Source: Lutraria lutraria (Eukaryota; Mollusca; Bivalvia; Venerida; Mactridae). Taken from it: 64,000 bases of DNA. Of the stretch, positions 10,901 through 22,392 are shown one piece after another (the first letter of the stretch is position 1; every line of letters begins with the position of its first letter). The notes under the pieces were generated by a model. The model was given only the letters and a program-made list of their open reading frames with translations. It was not told where the DNA came from and did no database searches. The position numbers and the translations under genes were made by a program. The stretch lies in NCBI GenBank assembly GCA_964023205.1, contig OZ026835.1:36615083-36679082 (forward strand), read 5' to 3'.

Positions 10901-13768
10901 ATTTGAAACATGCACTGTGTCTGAGAATGTGATGAAATATCAAGTGTTTGACAAGGAAGAAGTAATTACATCAGATCAGTTAAAAGTCGGAATCAAACTG
11001 AGTTATGTAATCCATGCATGTGTCAGCATTTTGAATCACGTAATGTCAGAGTGTTAACTAAGGAAAAACTTCGGCACGCGTATAAACCAATACAAAGTTA
11101 TTCAGAAAATATGTACCTTTTTTATATACATGTACAAACTTTGCAATGCGTGCAAATCTTAAAGTAAATTTCAAGAGTATGTTAATGATTCTTGGTGTAT
11201 CAAAGATATGCGAGTACAGTAACTATACAAAATAGAAGTGGATCGGTGGTGTACTTGTAAGGCGCTGGACTACTGAACGAAAGGTCGTGGGTTAGAGTCT
11301 CGGCTCCGCCTTCCGATATTTCAAGGACGTTTTCAGTGTCCCAAACCCATCTATTGAGCAAAGCTCTGTGTTTAAAAAACCATATGAAAAGGATGAGACG
11401 TGTATCACTCTCTCTCTCTCTCTCTCTCGCTCTCACTCTCTCTCTGGACGGACATGAAATTAATCTAGCTGTCGAATGGGCCTTTAAACAACAGAAAAAG
11501 ATGAGTAACAAAATTAGGTATTTAAATGACGAACCATGTCCTGTATGACTGTATAAATGAATAACAGTATTCAGCTATATAACATGCATGAGTGGGTTAA
11601 TTATTTTAAGTTTATACGTGTTTACTCGACTTTATCTATCGTACGAATGCGTTTTTATGATAGATACTATAATTGTCTATGTCGGTAAGCAAATTCATTA
11701 AGTATCTGTATAATAAGGCATACAAAAATATGTTTGTTTCTGGTTAGAATAATACTAAATATGTCATTTTGTTGTTGTTGTCTGTTTTGCTCATGGAAGC
11801 ATGTGGAATGATAAAAAAGTGAGAGAATGAACGTACTGTTCTGGCTTAATAAATTTAAAATATCGTGGCGAAAATAGATCTGGTAATATTAAGAAACAAA
11901 TTAACACGTTTTAGTTAGGTTTGAGCGGTAATACGAGAACGAATTACTGTGGAATCATAAATTTTCGTTGGGGATTTAATTTCGTGGATTTCGTGGGTCG
12001 GCTCATCCACAAAATCAAATCCCCACGAATTTAAATGCAGAGATAAGGCATTTCTTTTCAAAAATCAAAATCCACGAATTTATGACCCCACGCAATAACC
12101 ATTTTAGTAAAAACCACGAAAATTGGGCCCAACGAAAATAAATGAAAATACAGTACCTTGACAGGTCCCGTGTTTGAAAATAGTTTGTATTTCAGACAAT
12201 ATAAGATGAGCGTATTATTAGAATAAACACCTAAGATTTGATATTAAAAGCTCGTTTTAAAGAAAAAACTTCCTGATGTTACAGATATCTGTCAGGAATG
12301 TGATGCGAAGTAAACAAGAATCAAGAATGTTTTCGTTTATCTATTTGATCAGGATAAATGAAGATGGTAGAAAATGCAGAATCTTTCGAAAAGATCACGT
12401 ATAAAATATCCGAAGGCTGTATGTATGTATAGACACGTATATTGTGCTGATTATGACAAAACAGAGTACTAGTGTAATGTATGTAATGTAATGTATGTAG
12501 TGTCACGTGAATGCATACATGTAGCGTAATGATATATACCATTAACTTCCTCACAACTTGTCAATCAATTGACCTGACGTTAAATTTCTGCCTATATATA
12601 GGGTTAAAATCGGATATTTTGATATCTTTCGTAAACAGGAACATTAAATTGATTAAAACCATGGGCAACTGAGGGGACTTTTTTAATAATTCCTTATCAA
12701 AAACATGTATGAGATCAGATATAGGTTAAATGTCATTTTTAATATTAAAACCTCAATACACTGTACGTTTTATGTTGTCTTTTTTGTTTGTTTGTTTGTT
12801 TGTTCGTTCGTTCGTTCGTTCGTTCGTTCGTTCGTTTGGCGTAAAGCCCCTTTTCAACAGTCATGTGAGGCAGAGAGTTTACCTAAGCATCGTTCCCGGG
12901 AAGAACCAGTACTAGACTCCTATCCTCCTACTATATATAGTGAGAGGTTACAGTGATTTGAAGTCAGCGACCTTTTATAAGCACTCGACCTCGAATGCGG
13001 GTCTGTTTTGTTCGGAGCAAAGGTCTTCTGTGTTAAGGCATACAAACATGTCAATGAATTTAACAAGTCAGCTTAATACTAAATAGAAATATATTAGACA
13101 TTGAGAAGATGATATAGAGGTGTTTCAAATAGAAATATTCCAGTCTAAATGCATGGTTTCAATATTGACACAGAGCATAAAAAATTCTGCAGGTGTTCAC
13201 CACGTAGACAAGCGATATCTCCAAATTATAAGATAATGCTAGATTTTGATAAGAACCTACGTACGCCTTAATCATCCCGAATTTATACGTATAGCATTAT
13301 CGATATTTATAAATATATAGTTGGAGGAAAAAATAGTCATGCGGAAAAGAACGAGTGCATGCCAGACAGAATCAAATTGACCAGAACTGGCTGAAAGTCT
13401 TTTAGTAATACTAACTCGTTTTTTATAAACATTTACTGACAAATATAGAAAATAAGGAGAGATACATGTAGGCCTACATAAACATGCCCGAACGGAGCAG
13501 AATAGAACATTTCATTACATGTATGAACTATTTGGATGCGTCAATATAAATAACCAAAGACCCCGTGCAATTGCTGCTATCATTGAGAACTTAAATTACT
13601 ATAGCGTTTGTTATATCAATGAAAACATAATATTGAAAGTACGTTTTAGTGCTAGTCCATACCCATTTTATCGCTTTTAAAGGGACTTTCGGCTCCAGTG
13701 TCCCCATTTTCACACTGTTCATCCTGTCCATGTTCTTGTTGTTGTGTATCTGTCGTTTCAATATCCAT
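4989..13768 (-). CDS. AIF1: Allograft inflammatory factor 1-like EF-hand protein, six exons
   Basis: AIF1/Iba1 is a cytoplasmic calcium- and actin-binding protein of macrophage-like cells in animals. Coding exons in transcript order are 13663-13768, 9904-9965, 7596-7662, 6792-6833, 6285-6447 and 4989-5073. All have AG/GT borders and compatible phases. Together they give 525 nt, 174 residues plus stop. The ATG at 13768 has an in-frame TGA just upstream. The first exon adds an acidic extension of about 35 residues (MDIETTDTQQQEHGQ...). AIF1 hallmarks follow: KYGIKVNPEEEALEAINQ, KEKFLEFEKDDEGNID, MEKLGQAKTHLEMKKMI, YRDFIAMMCG and the tail PTGVAPKRDLASLP. Both EF loops are weak: the first begins with Glu and ends with Gly, the second (DRTNKGTICYRD) has Thr and Lys at ligand positions. 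Calcium binding may be reduced (inference). The identification rests on remembered family motifs. Confidence 0.92.
5716..6076. repeat. 29-bp satellite, about 12 units, in the last AIF1 intron
   Basis: Units of about 29 bp (AAGGTCAAAATCTGACC then TACTCAAACATT) run tandemly with rising divergence toward 6076. Each good unit contains an inverted pair of AGGTCA hexamers spaced by five bases. The array lies wholly in the intron between 5073 and 6285. Confidence 0.85.
6500..6668. mobile_element. GGCC-family MITE in AIF1 intron
   Basis: Typical internal phrases (CCTCCGAATAAAGGCCATCC and CCCAAGGGTGGCC) lie in the intron between the 6285-6447 and 6792-6833 exons. The terminal repeats are decayed. Confidence 0.55.
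7270..7475. mobile_element. Pogo/Tigger-like short element
   Basis: Repeated TTATCCGAA motifs and complementary ends (AACCTCGATTATCCGAACT; and TTTCGGACAATCGAGGT) form a short inverted-repeat element in an AIF1 intron. The resemblance to pogo-type ends is from memory. Confidence 0.5.
7990..8090. mobile_element. Truncated GGCC-family MITE
   Basis: One terminus (CAGTAAAACCTGTGTAAGC) and the following GGCCATTCTC segment are present. The other half is missing. Confidence 0.5.
10205..10315 (-). mobile_element. tRNA-derived SINE fragment, family S5
   Basis: A minus-strand B-box (TGTGAGTTCGAATCC) and adjoining CTAGTAACCAT sequence are shared with 40565-40655 and 51958-52035. The copy is inside the first AIF1 intron. 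Confidence 0.5.
11240..11505 (+). mobile_element. tRNA-derived SINE, family S1, with (TC)n tract
   Basis: The head GTAAGGCGCTGGACTACTG and tail GAATGGGCCTTTAAACA match the S1 family. A CT microsatellite at 11408-11447 has expanded inside it. Overlapping short reading frames are artefacts. Confidence 0.65.
11947..12153. mobile_element. Palindromic MITE with TA target site
   Basis: The ends CTGTGGAATCATAAATTTTC and GAAAATAAATGAAAATACAG are imperfect inverted repeats flanked by TA. The interior is itself largely self-complementary (GGGGATTTAATTTCGTGGA against TCCCCACGAAT). It lies in the first AIF1 intron. Confidence 0.7.
12780..12985 (-). mobile_element. tRNA-derived SINE, family S3, with expanded GAAC/AAAC tail
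   Basis: Read on the minus strand, the body starts GGTCGCTGACTTCAAATCAC and ends in a tail of AAAC and GAAC tetramers, seen on the plus strand as GTTT then GTTC at 12783-12836. The 39105 copy has the same body and a short tail of the same units. The phenylalanine/serine-rich reading frames here are artefacts of the tail. Confidence 0.65.
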
Positions 13769-15130
13769 ACTGACGGTTCACAAAGTATAATATATCTATG
13801 TACTAGTATACAAATATCTATAGTCCCCCAATTTATCACTAAATGTATCAGTTAACGACTTAGTCCTTTTTTATAAGTTATCACACAAACATGTCCTAAT
13901 GTATGAACAGAAATCAGTCCGTATCTCAGCACGCATTGTTTTATAAACACTAATACTTCCTCATCATTAATATATTCCTTACTCAGGATATGTTACGTAC
14001 TTATAAAACGGAAACAAACAAGAATCCAATTAGGTTGTAGAATATCTTATTTCTATTGTCTTTAATTCGCCTACAAACTGAACACTTCACTTTTCTACGT
14101 ATTCCCGGTTAAACATTCGGCGAACTAGACTCACAAGTAAAATATAGGAAGGTTCTACTTCGCTTGAAGTTTTATTGATTTGTGTTTGAAAGAGTGAAGC
14201 TGAGCGTTTAAAAGAAAATGAGGGAAGTTTATAACGAGGTCACGCATCGTTACGTTTTGTTCATTTCAATGTTTGAATATAGGCTAGCTACGTTTGTGTC
14301 GACTTGCAGTCAAGTGATCGTCCACTGTGTTGGAAAATATTTTGGAGTACCAAAATAGTACCAGATTTCCAAATATTTCATGTAGTACCCTTTTCATTGC
14401 TCCTCATTATTTTATAAAACCGCAGTTTTGTATTATTCTATTATTCCATATTCATGTCTGGCTTTAGACTTACTGTATACTTGCTCATCTGAATTATTCC
14501 AATTGCCAAATGTCTTTTGAACAATGATTCCTAAAGATCCCATTTTTTTAACTTTGGCCCCAAAACTCGCAACCGCACCATGGGATTCTTGGGGACTTTT
14601 TCTGGTTGATTTTCACCGCAAACAGAAGCAGTTTACCAAAAACTGGCTTATGTACTGGGCTATCTTTCCGATATAATATTACGTGCACAGCTCTTCTGTA
14701 AAAGGCACGGTTATTGTTGTATTGATTTTATTCTTTATGTTGCCATAGCAACATAATTTCCTGATACAGTGTTCCATTCATACAAGAATGGGTGAATTGA
14801 GAACTGAGTATTCAAACACACGACATTGAAGAATTGAAACAAACACAAACTAGCCAATAATTTGATAACACGTTATTCAATAATGCGCCCTGATAACATT
14901 CGTCTGCCCAGGATGGGTTTTTGCCTTATTTTGAAACGTGTGTTTGTCTTTATACTACAACCAAGCAGCATAATTATAATTTTCATGCTTAGGTTTGAAA
15001 CATTTTCTACAGACAATGACATCTTTCTGAGATAACTATGTGACTTGTCACATAATGTATATATAATGTCATTGTAAAAAATATCAATCATATCTACAAT
15101 ATTTGAAACAATGTAAATAAACTACAAGTG

Positions 15131-15308
15131 CAGTCAAACCTGAAATCAAAGGTCACCCTTAGGAAAGACATAATGTGGTCTTCATTGACTGGAGACCTTT
15201 ATTCGGAGATCATTTTGTTTTGAATGATCAATAACGGTTTATTAAAGAGTGGCCTTTATTTAAAGGGTAGCCTTTATTCGAAGGTTGTCGCTAACAGAGG
15301 TTTGACTG
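15131..15308. mobile_element. GGCC-family MITE
   Basis: It begins CAGTCAAACCTGAAATC and ends AGAGGTTTGACTG before TA. Internal GGAGACCTTTATTCGGAG and the central AATGATCAATAACGG are typical of the family. Confidence 0.75.
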
Positions 15309-15941
15309 TATAGTGTAATATATAAATAATCATTCTTAATTCGTTTTATCATAATTATTCTCTCAGATAATCCTCATTAGAATTGTGATTTAGGTCATCT
15401 CAAATGATCGAATGTGCAGAAGAATGAATTAATACGAAATTCAGCATAAATTCATCACTCGTTTTTGTTAAGAATATCATTCGCTGTTCATGTGTATGGC
15501 TAGACTTTGTGCAAATTACATTGATTTTGACAAAAAAATATCTCTATATAATTATTTTTGTCACATTCAGAAAAGATGTTGCCTTGAACTATAAGCTTAA
15601 CGTATACCGTGTTTTATTATCCAGTTGTATTCGTATGTGGTTAAAAAATCTCCCATCAACCAGGAAGTTTTGTATGGTTACAAAATGATACAATCTAGAA
15701 TAGGGTCGGTATTCATCCTATATCCGTATTACTGATTTCTTATGACAGATTACAGTGCATTCATCACTCATCTTCAATCATATAAGATTAATATCAAATT
15801 AATTAATTGTATGATTCATAACTTCGTGTGTTATTCATGTTTTAAATCATTTATACAAGTACATGGTTGTATCTCGTTAGTGGTCCTTTAATGAAGTGTT
15901 CTTAACATGAACTATGTCGCTAACTGAGGTCTCACGGTATA

Positions 15942-16116
15942 CAGTCAAACGTGTAAGCGGACACCTCTGAATAAAGGCCACCTTGTGAATAAGGCCATTC
16001 TCTTAAAAACCGTCATTGATTATTTAGACCGAACTGACCTCTGAATGAAGGTCATCTGTCAATAAGGGTCATATTATGTATTTCCAAAGTGTGGCCTTTG
16101 TTGACAAGTTTGACTG
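15942..16116. mobile_element. GGCC-family MITE, intact
   Basis: Both termini (CAGTCAAACGTGTAAGCG and ACAAGTTTGACTG) are present with TA on each side. The 175-bp length and complete interior make it a good reference copy. Confidence 0.8.
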
Positions 16117-16674
16117 TATTTGAAGATATAAATAAACAATTTTGTATTACAAAATGTACTATCATTATCTATGATTTGTATACACACTTTAAGTAATAAA
16201 GGTCAAAATAAACTATATAATCTTATCACTCTATATCATGCGAGCGTACATTATCCAAATATGCAGTATTCAGATAAGTTGATTAGATATCGCTTTTTGT
16301 TTTATTGAAACAATAATTAAACCAACTTTCGGTATATATGTATAATTCATAAATGGTTTAAATTACATGACGATGCCCTGTATCTCTGATCTAAAACGTT
16401 TTTATACTGTTTTCCTTTTCAATTTATTGGAATATAGTTAGATTTTTTTTCTCTTTTTTTCACACACGCTATCATTTTAGATCCGCCTACAGCTTATTAT
16501 TATTATTATCTATGTATAAAATTTCATACTATGTAGTGTTCAATGTACACGTAATGTGTAATTATACATTTATTGTAGACTGTTTGACTTTATGCCTTTT
16601 GTTTAAAATATATATATTTATCTAATATCTTTGTTACGTTTTATAATAGACGTTGAATGGTAGCCAATATAGGT

Positions 16675-16815
16675 TATACATAGGTCGCTGACCCCAAATC
16701 ACTGTAATCTCTCACTAATAGAGGGTCGTGGGTTCGAGCCCAGCTACCGACCAAGTCTCTTTGTGTGAGAAAGTAGGCAGATGAGAGTCTAGTACTGGTT
16801 CTTCTGAAATTGGAA
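16675..16815 (+). mobile_element. tRNA-derived SINE fragment, family S3
   Basis: It contains the family head GGTCGCTGACCCCAAATCAC, the B-box GTGGGTTCGAGCCCAG, and the body phrase GAGTCTAGTACTGGTTCTTC shared with 12835 and 39105. Confidence 0.6.
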
Positions 16816-19498
16816 GCAAGAAGATAATCCCTTAACATAATATTTTTATATCATATTAAATAACGAAAAATGAATTTATTGTGATAGATGGAAAAAAGTT
16901 GACAAATAAAAAGAAAGTATGATAATAACATATTGAAAACAAATTCCCTCTATTATCTATAATCTATAGCTGCAATGAATAATCAGACAAAAGCCGATAT
17001 CGATTTTTGCGTCGATTTCAAGGGAGGCAAGTTGGCTTAACGGAGGTCGAAATATATTGGACAGTTGGGTAAGGTACGTATTCGTTAATATTTGTTGTTA
17101 CTTCCTGGTTCACAATCAAACATTTCTCAGAAGAAATATTATTTTTTCACGACACTAAACAAGAAGCGGAAACCACAACTTCAGTATTGTGTTAGTATTA
17201 TTCTTACAGAATTGCACCTTTAACCGTTATATTGTAACAATTAGATGAGTTGCTGACGTGCTTATTCTGTAAGACATATTGTTTTTTCTAACACTTAAGT
17301 ATTTTGCGTAACTGTGATTCAAGAATGCGGTATACATACGTGGTACTATCACAATTGTTTAGAGGAAGTCCAACTTTAACCAACAACATGTTTGTTTGGA
17401 TGTGGCCTTTCCAGTAGGACAAGGAAGTTTTTAATAAAAGAACCATGTGCTAATTTTCCTCTCTAGTTTGCGTTTTGTCCGCATCAAAATTCATACGCGC
17501 CGAGCGAGTGCCATGCCATGGAAAAAGCTATAGTTCAGCTTCCCAAAACGACTGATTACAAGTCATCACATGTGATACAAGTTTCTTGGTACGATTGATA
17601 CAATCCACGATAATTATTGATTCATTGTCTCGTGTTTAACCTCATATGTACTCATTAATGACTCATATAAGTGTATCAGTTCTCAATGGTATAGTATTCC
17701 GTCAACGTAGGCCAAACATATAAATCCTTCGTTACTAAGACTTAAGTCTTTCCCAAGGATCATTAAAGTTTTGTAATTGAGTGTCATTTTCTTGTTGTTG
17801 TTTATTTTTACGTTTTTTACTTCAAATCAATTCATTCAATGATGGCTACATTCTAAGATCATTTAAAAATACAAACATTAACAACAAAGGCAGGTCTTCG
17901 CGAATATATCTTTATATTAACGATGTACTATTTTTTATGTTCAAAATACTGCTTACAGTTATTATATATACGTCTGAATTGGGATGAGCCCGAAATAAGA
18001 GAATTAATTTTGTTCGACTTCCGAATTGCCAACGATAAGGCCCAGGTTTATATAATACTCGACACAAATTCTTATGATAAACACTAGCGTACTTTTCTAG
18101 AGTGAAATGTAATACTTCCTTGGTATAACATGGTTTTCTTATCAGAAGTTAAAATAAGTTAGATCTTGATATTGAAACCCCTTTTGGAACCCCGAAGAAA
18201 AAGGGTCCCCTGAGACGGCCTCATTAACAAGTTGAATATTGAAGAATTGTGTTACATCAAAGAAAAACATGGCCGTTACATTGAGATGGACTTGTAATCG
18301 AAGATCTCGCTAAATGAGTTTATACTGAAATACTGGGATATTTATATACCCCACTGTGCGAGATAAGATGATCCATAACGCTGAATTCTTTTAAATCATT
18401 TTAGTCCCAAAAATGCAAGAAATACGCTCAGAATATGTATTCATCAATATCATAGCGTATAGATGTAGATTTACTGAAGGGAGACCACTCTTGTGTTACA
18501 AATCATATAAATTGGTTCTCGTGGACAGTCATTCCGGTTGTACAGAGACTGCAACATGGAACGGGAACCAGCTAACAAAATAGATGAGTCGAGTAGACAA
18601 ATTGTTTTTCTGTTTATCTTCGTTGAAAATATTTTCCTACTCGACTTGTTATAGTAACATACGTGTGTACATAACTGCGTTCTGTTTATCCATATTTTGT
18701 CTGTGAAATATTTGATAAGTCGAATTTGAAAAAAAATAAAATGATCGAAATATATTCATTATTTGTTTGATATGACAGTTGGGCAACAATTGATTCTTTG
18801 CGTTGATGTGTTTATACAGTTATTTAGTACAGAAAAAAGTCGGAAATAAAATTGTCGGAGAAAAACAGTTCAAGTAAAGAACCCAACAATTAGGAATTTC
18901 TATTCCAAGTTGCCTCGTTTTCGTACTTCGCGTTTATTTCTAATACAATGCCTGAATTAGATCTGTTTCAATGTTTATACTACACTTTGATCTGTTTGCG
19001 TTTGTGACCCCGCACATCTGTTATTGTTGATGTGTAATCTAATTACCTTCTCAACAGCGTCTACCCCATATCCTCGCTGCATTAATTCTACAAACAATTA
19101 CATTCCCAATTTAATCCGTTTCATACCGGAAGTGATGGAGTCGTTAACCGGAAGTGATTAAGAATGGATCAAATATTATTCATCAAATAAAAAAGAACAA
19201 AAAGAAAATAAACAAAAACAGAGATGATAACTTATAACAAAATGGTTAATTCATGCAATCAATTGTATTGTGAATTTTAACAGTCTATCCTTGTGCAGTC
19301 ATGAGAACAGAACAGATTAGAGTGCCAGATACTTTATCATATGACTTGAGCCATGGCTCATCACCATTAGCGTACATACATATTCATAATTATTACAGTA
19401 AACCTTAGACTGTGCGTCAGAATATATATTCTAGACTGTTTTGATGGACAATACATTAAAAGGACAAATACTTTTTTCAATTGAACTCAAACTTCATA

Positions 19499-19532
19499 CC
19501 AAGGACTTATATACATGTATGTATATAAGTCC
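19499..19532. repeat. Short near-perfect palindrome
   Basis: AAGGACTTATATACATG is followed at once by its near-exact reverse complement, so the 34 bases form a hairpin with almost no loop. It has no neighbours that suggest a function. Confidence 0.7.
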
Positions 19533-20224
19533 TTGTTCATACAAACAACTTATTTCAAAAACAAGTCAAGCTTTGAATCTAGAGATATTTAAGCTTTATC
19601 TTAAGTGTGTATTTATTTTATTCTATTTCAGTTACAATATCATCACAGCATAATTATGTTTTTATTTTGCCTAAATTTCAAGTCAATTCAGTGAATTCAC
19701 TCATGGTTAGGTTACAATATTTAAAACGTGACTATAGTATCTTCTGAATTGAAGAACGTAGTGTAAAAATGCTTAGATAAATGTTCAGTTCCTAAATATA
19801 ACTATATAGTGGTGATTCAGCGAAATGTACGACAATGAAGTATTTACCAAAAAGCATTTTTATGTTTTATCTTGTTTCTTTTTTTTCAAATATCGTTTAA
19901 TCAAGCTTATTATGATAAGTGAGTACTCACTGTGAGATGTTAAAATGATAGGAATTATTTAAACTACTGCTTCTACACTCACTGACCGACTTGTTGTGAA
20001 TGTTTGCTCACATACTAAGCAAGATTGTAATCGGACATAAAAGGGAATTTTTGTCAACCAGGAACATTGCACAACAGTATTTTATAGGCAATAATGTGAG
20101 GTATTAATAGACGTGTAATTCTGAGGAGTTTAGATAACCTATGTGTGACACTTCGAACTATAGCAATGTTATATATATTTAACGATTTTAATCCGATAGA
20201 TCCTTTCGACTTACACAAAAACTA

Positions 20225-20323
20225 CGGTGTCATAAAAGGGACAAAGGAAATATTGTATTAATCGTGCGCGCACGTAGTAGCTAAATAAAATAGTTCCTAT
20301 GTCCCCTTTATGCATGCCACTGT
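20225..20323. mobile_element. Small foldback element, family F (TGTCCCCTTTATGC)
   Basis: The left arm GTGTCATAAAAGGGACAAAG and right arm CCTATGTCCCCTTTATGC are inverted. A related copy lies at 43466-43575. Confidence 0.55.
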
Positions 20324-20894
20324 AAACACACACTGGTTTGAAATAAATTGCATGCACATTTATAAACGGTGGGTGATCATTTCTTATCATAACAAAATGT
20401 TATATTAATTTTGGAAATAAATTACATGAAATGTAAATTAATGTCTTCCCGTAAAACCCTAGCTTAAATCTCTATTGAATGATAAACACTTCGTGTTCAA
20501 AATTTATAGTTACAAATTATATGGAATACTTACACAAATTCCCTTCTATTCCCATGTTTTTATAATGGTGCACTCTGTATTAACAACTGTACATAAATGA
20601 CTGGACGTTATGTTCACCGAAATGTTTTTCTCGATTATTTGACACACATGGAAATTGACAGGTACCTGACAGTTGAGCATATTTTGACCGAAATAAGCGT
20701 GCGATTTATTACGTATAATTAATGACTAATTACTGACCACTAATTAACTAAGTATTACTTGCTGAAATATTTGTGACATGTGTGACTAAATTGTGTGTCA
20801 CTGACAATTGTCATCAATTTTCTGATTACATATAATGATTTTGTCTTATATTTTAATTTTCCTTTTAGTGTTTAATGGTGTTATTCAACACTAT

Positions 20895-21118
20895 TTCAAT
20901 TATACACGACGGCTGGTTCACCTAACCAGATTTCCAGGATTATATATTTACTAGAACTAAACTACCCGTACACGAGGAGCTTCTCAACTTATGGAATAAA
21001 ATCGAGATTTTTGTCAAATATTTGTAGAAGGGTTTGACCTGCCGAGACCGAATTTTGAACCCGGATCGATAGCCAGGTTGCAAGCCCAGCGCACTAACCA
21101 CTGGACCGCAGCAGAAGT
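20895..21118 (-). mobile_element. tRNA-derived SINE, family S2
   Basis: On the minus strand the head reads GCGGTCCAGTGGTTAGTGC (A-box) followed by a B-box-like GATCCGGGTTCAAAAT and CGGCAGGTCAAACCCTTCTA. The body runs to about 20895. Copies at 29228 (minus) and 60880 (plus) share it. Confidence 0.65.
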
Positions 21119-21542
21119 CTTTATTTTTGGTACATTTTGTAAGTAGGTTATAACAAAAAAGGTCATATAAGTCTATCAATACAATAATGTGTTAATTATT
21201 GGTCTTATTAATCAAATCATACTAAACCTCATTCAGTGACCGTTTTAATTGAAATACCATTTCATCATACCGACCTGTATTCATTATGGTCTTTTTATTT
21301 TAACTTAACATCTATAGATTTAACAACTCAAGTTCACACTATATTGAGGAAAAGTAGACACAATAGTTTTAGAGGAAAACAAAGATTTATTTTATCTATA
21401 TTATCATATTTATATCATTACACATTTATATAAACATGTATTGCCCAAAGAAACAAACAAATATCACAGACAGTTAAATCACAAAGATACAATTTAATAC
21501 GGAAAAAAATCACTCTAGTAAGCAGAACGTTGTATAAACGTG

Positions 21543-21726
21543 CAGTCAACCCTGTGAATAAAGGCCACCCTTGGGAAAGACATGATGTTGCCTTTATTGA
21601 TAGGTGGCCTTTATTCGGTGGTCATTTTGTTCTTAATATTAATAAGCAATGATGATTTTTAAAATAATGGTCTTTATTCACAGGACAGCCCTTATTCGGA
21701 GGTGGTCGCTAATACAGGTTTGACTG
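21543..21726. mobile_element. GGCC-family MITE
   Basis: The termini CAGTCAACCCTGTG and ACAGGTTTGACTG bracket a full interior with GGTGGCCTTTATTCGGTGG. TA follows the right end. Confidence 0.75.
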
Positions 21727-21906
21727 TACTTTTAAGTGAGCAAAATGTTTTTGTTTTATTTTGTTAAGGAGAACAACTTAAGAAATTTCAGACAGTCGGA
21801 CAAACAATTTAAACTTCAAACAATTTTTAAAAAAGTAACAAAAGATGCGAAGAAAACAAGAGAATATTCAAAGATACAAAAAAACTCACAAAATGTGTAA
21901 AAGACA

Positions 21907-22020
21907 CAGTCAAACCTGTGAGCAACGGCCACCCTTTGGAAAGATAAGATTTGGTCTTCATGTGGTCTTCATTGACAGGTGGCCTTATTCGGAGGTCATT
22001 TTGTTCTAAATAAACCATTA
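21907..22020. mobile_element. Truncated GGCC-family MITE
   Basis: The left end CAGTCAAACCTGTGAGC and half the interior are present. The right half is missing after the central CATTAAGG. Immediately following (22050-22140) is an end-like piece, on the minus strand CATTACAACCCCTGAATACC then CCCTGAAAATCGG, related to the element at 40666. Confidence 0.55.
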
Positions 22021-22392
22021 AGGTTTGTAAAAGAAGTATTAATTTCGGTTTAAGAGGAATTTTGATAAATTCCGAAAAGGTGGGACTTCAAAATTCCTCC
22101 GATTTTCAGGGAATTCCGGTATTCAGGGGTTGTAATGTATCTTACTTTTAAATCTCGCCTTTTACAGTAATCCTTTTCATTCAGAAATATTCAACCATTG
22201 AAGGTTATAGTTAAATTAACAATTAGTGGCACTCACACTGACTGAAATCTAATAAATCATCACTTTTTAGAATGAAGAAAAGTTTAATCAAAATGACAAT
22301 CTTATTACTACCAGAAAATTGTACTCAACAATTACCTAATCTTAAAGTGTCAACTACGAAGAAATAGCAATTTTACAAGATTGAGTTCTACT

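Larger units (their letters stand above)
13800..22390. other. Intergenic stretch with scattered repeats
   Basis: I see no supportable protein gene between the AIF1 start and the 22393 gene. The stretch holds GGCC MITEs (15131, 15942, 21543, 21907), SINEs (16675, 20895), a short foldback (20225) and a hairpin (19499). The rest is AT-rich sequence without recognisable structure. The AIF1 promoter should lie just above 13768, but no clear TATA box or CpG-rich block is visible. Confidence 0.5.

Noticed and set aside
12705..12956. Frames rich in SFVRSFVR
   Set aside because: Translation of a GTTC/GTTT microsatellite attached to a SINE.
16715..16745. tRNA gene suggested by GTGGGTTCGAGCCCAG
   Set aside because: Only the B-box region is tRNA-like; acceptor and anticodon stems do not form, and copies with the same body exist, so it is a SINE.
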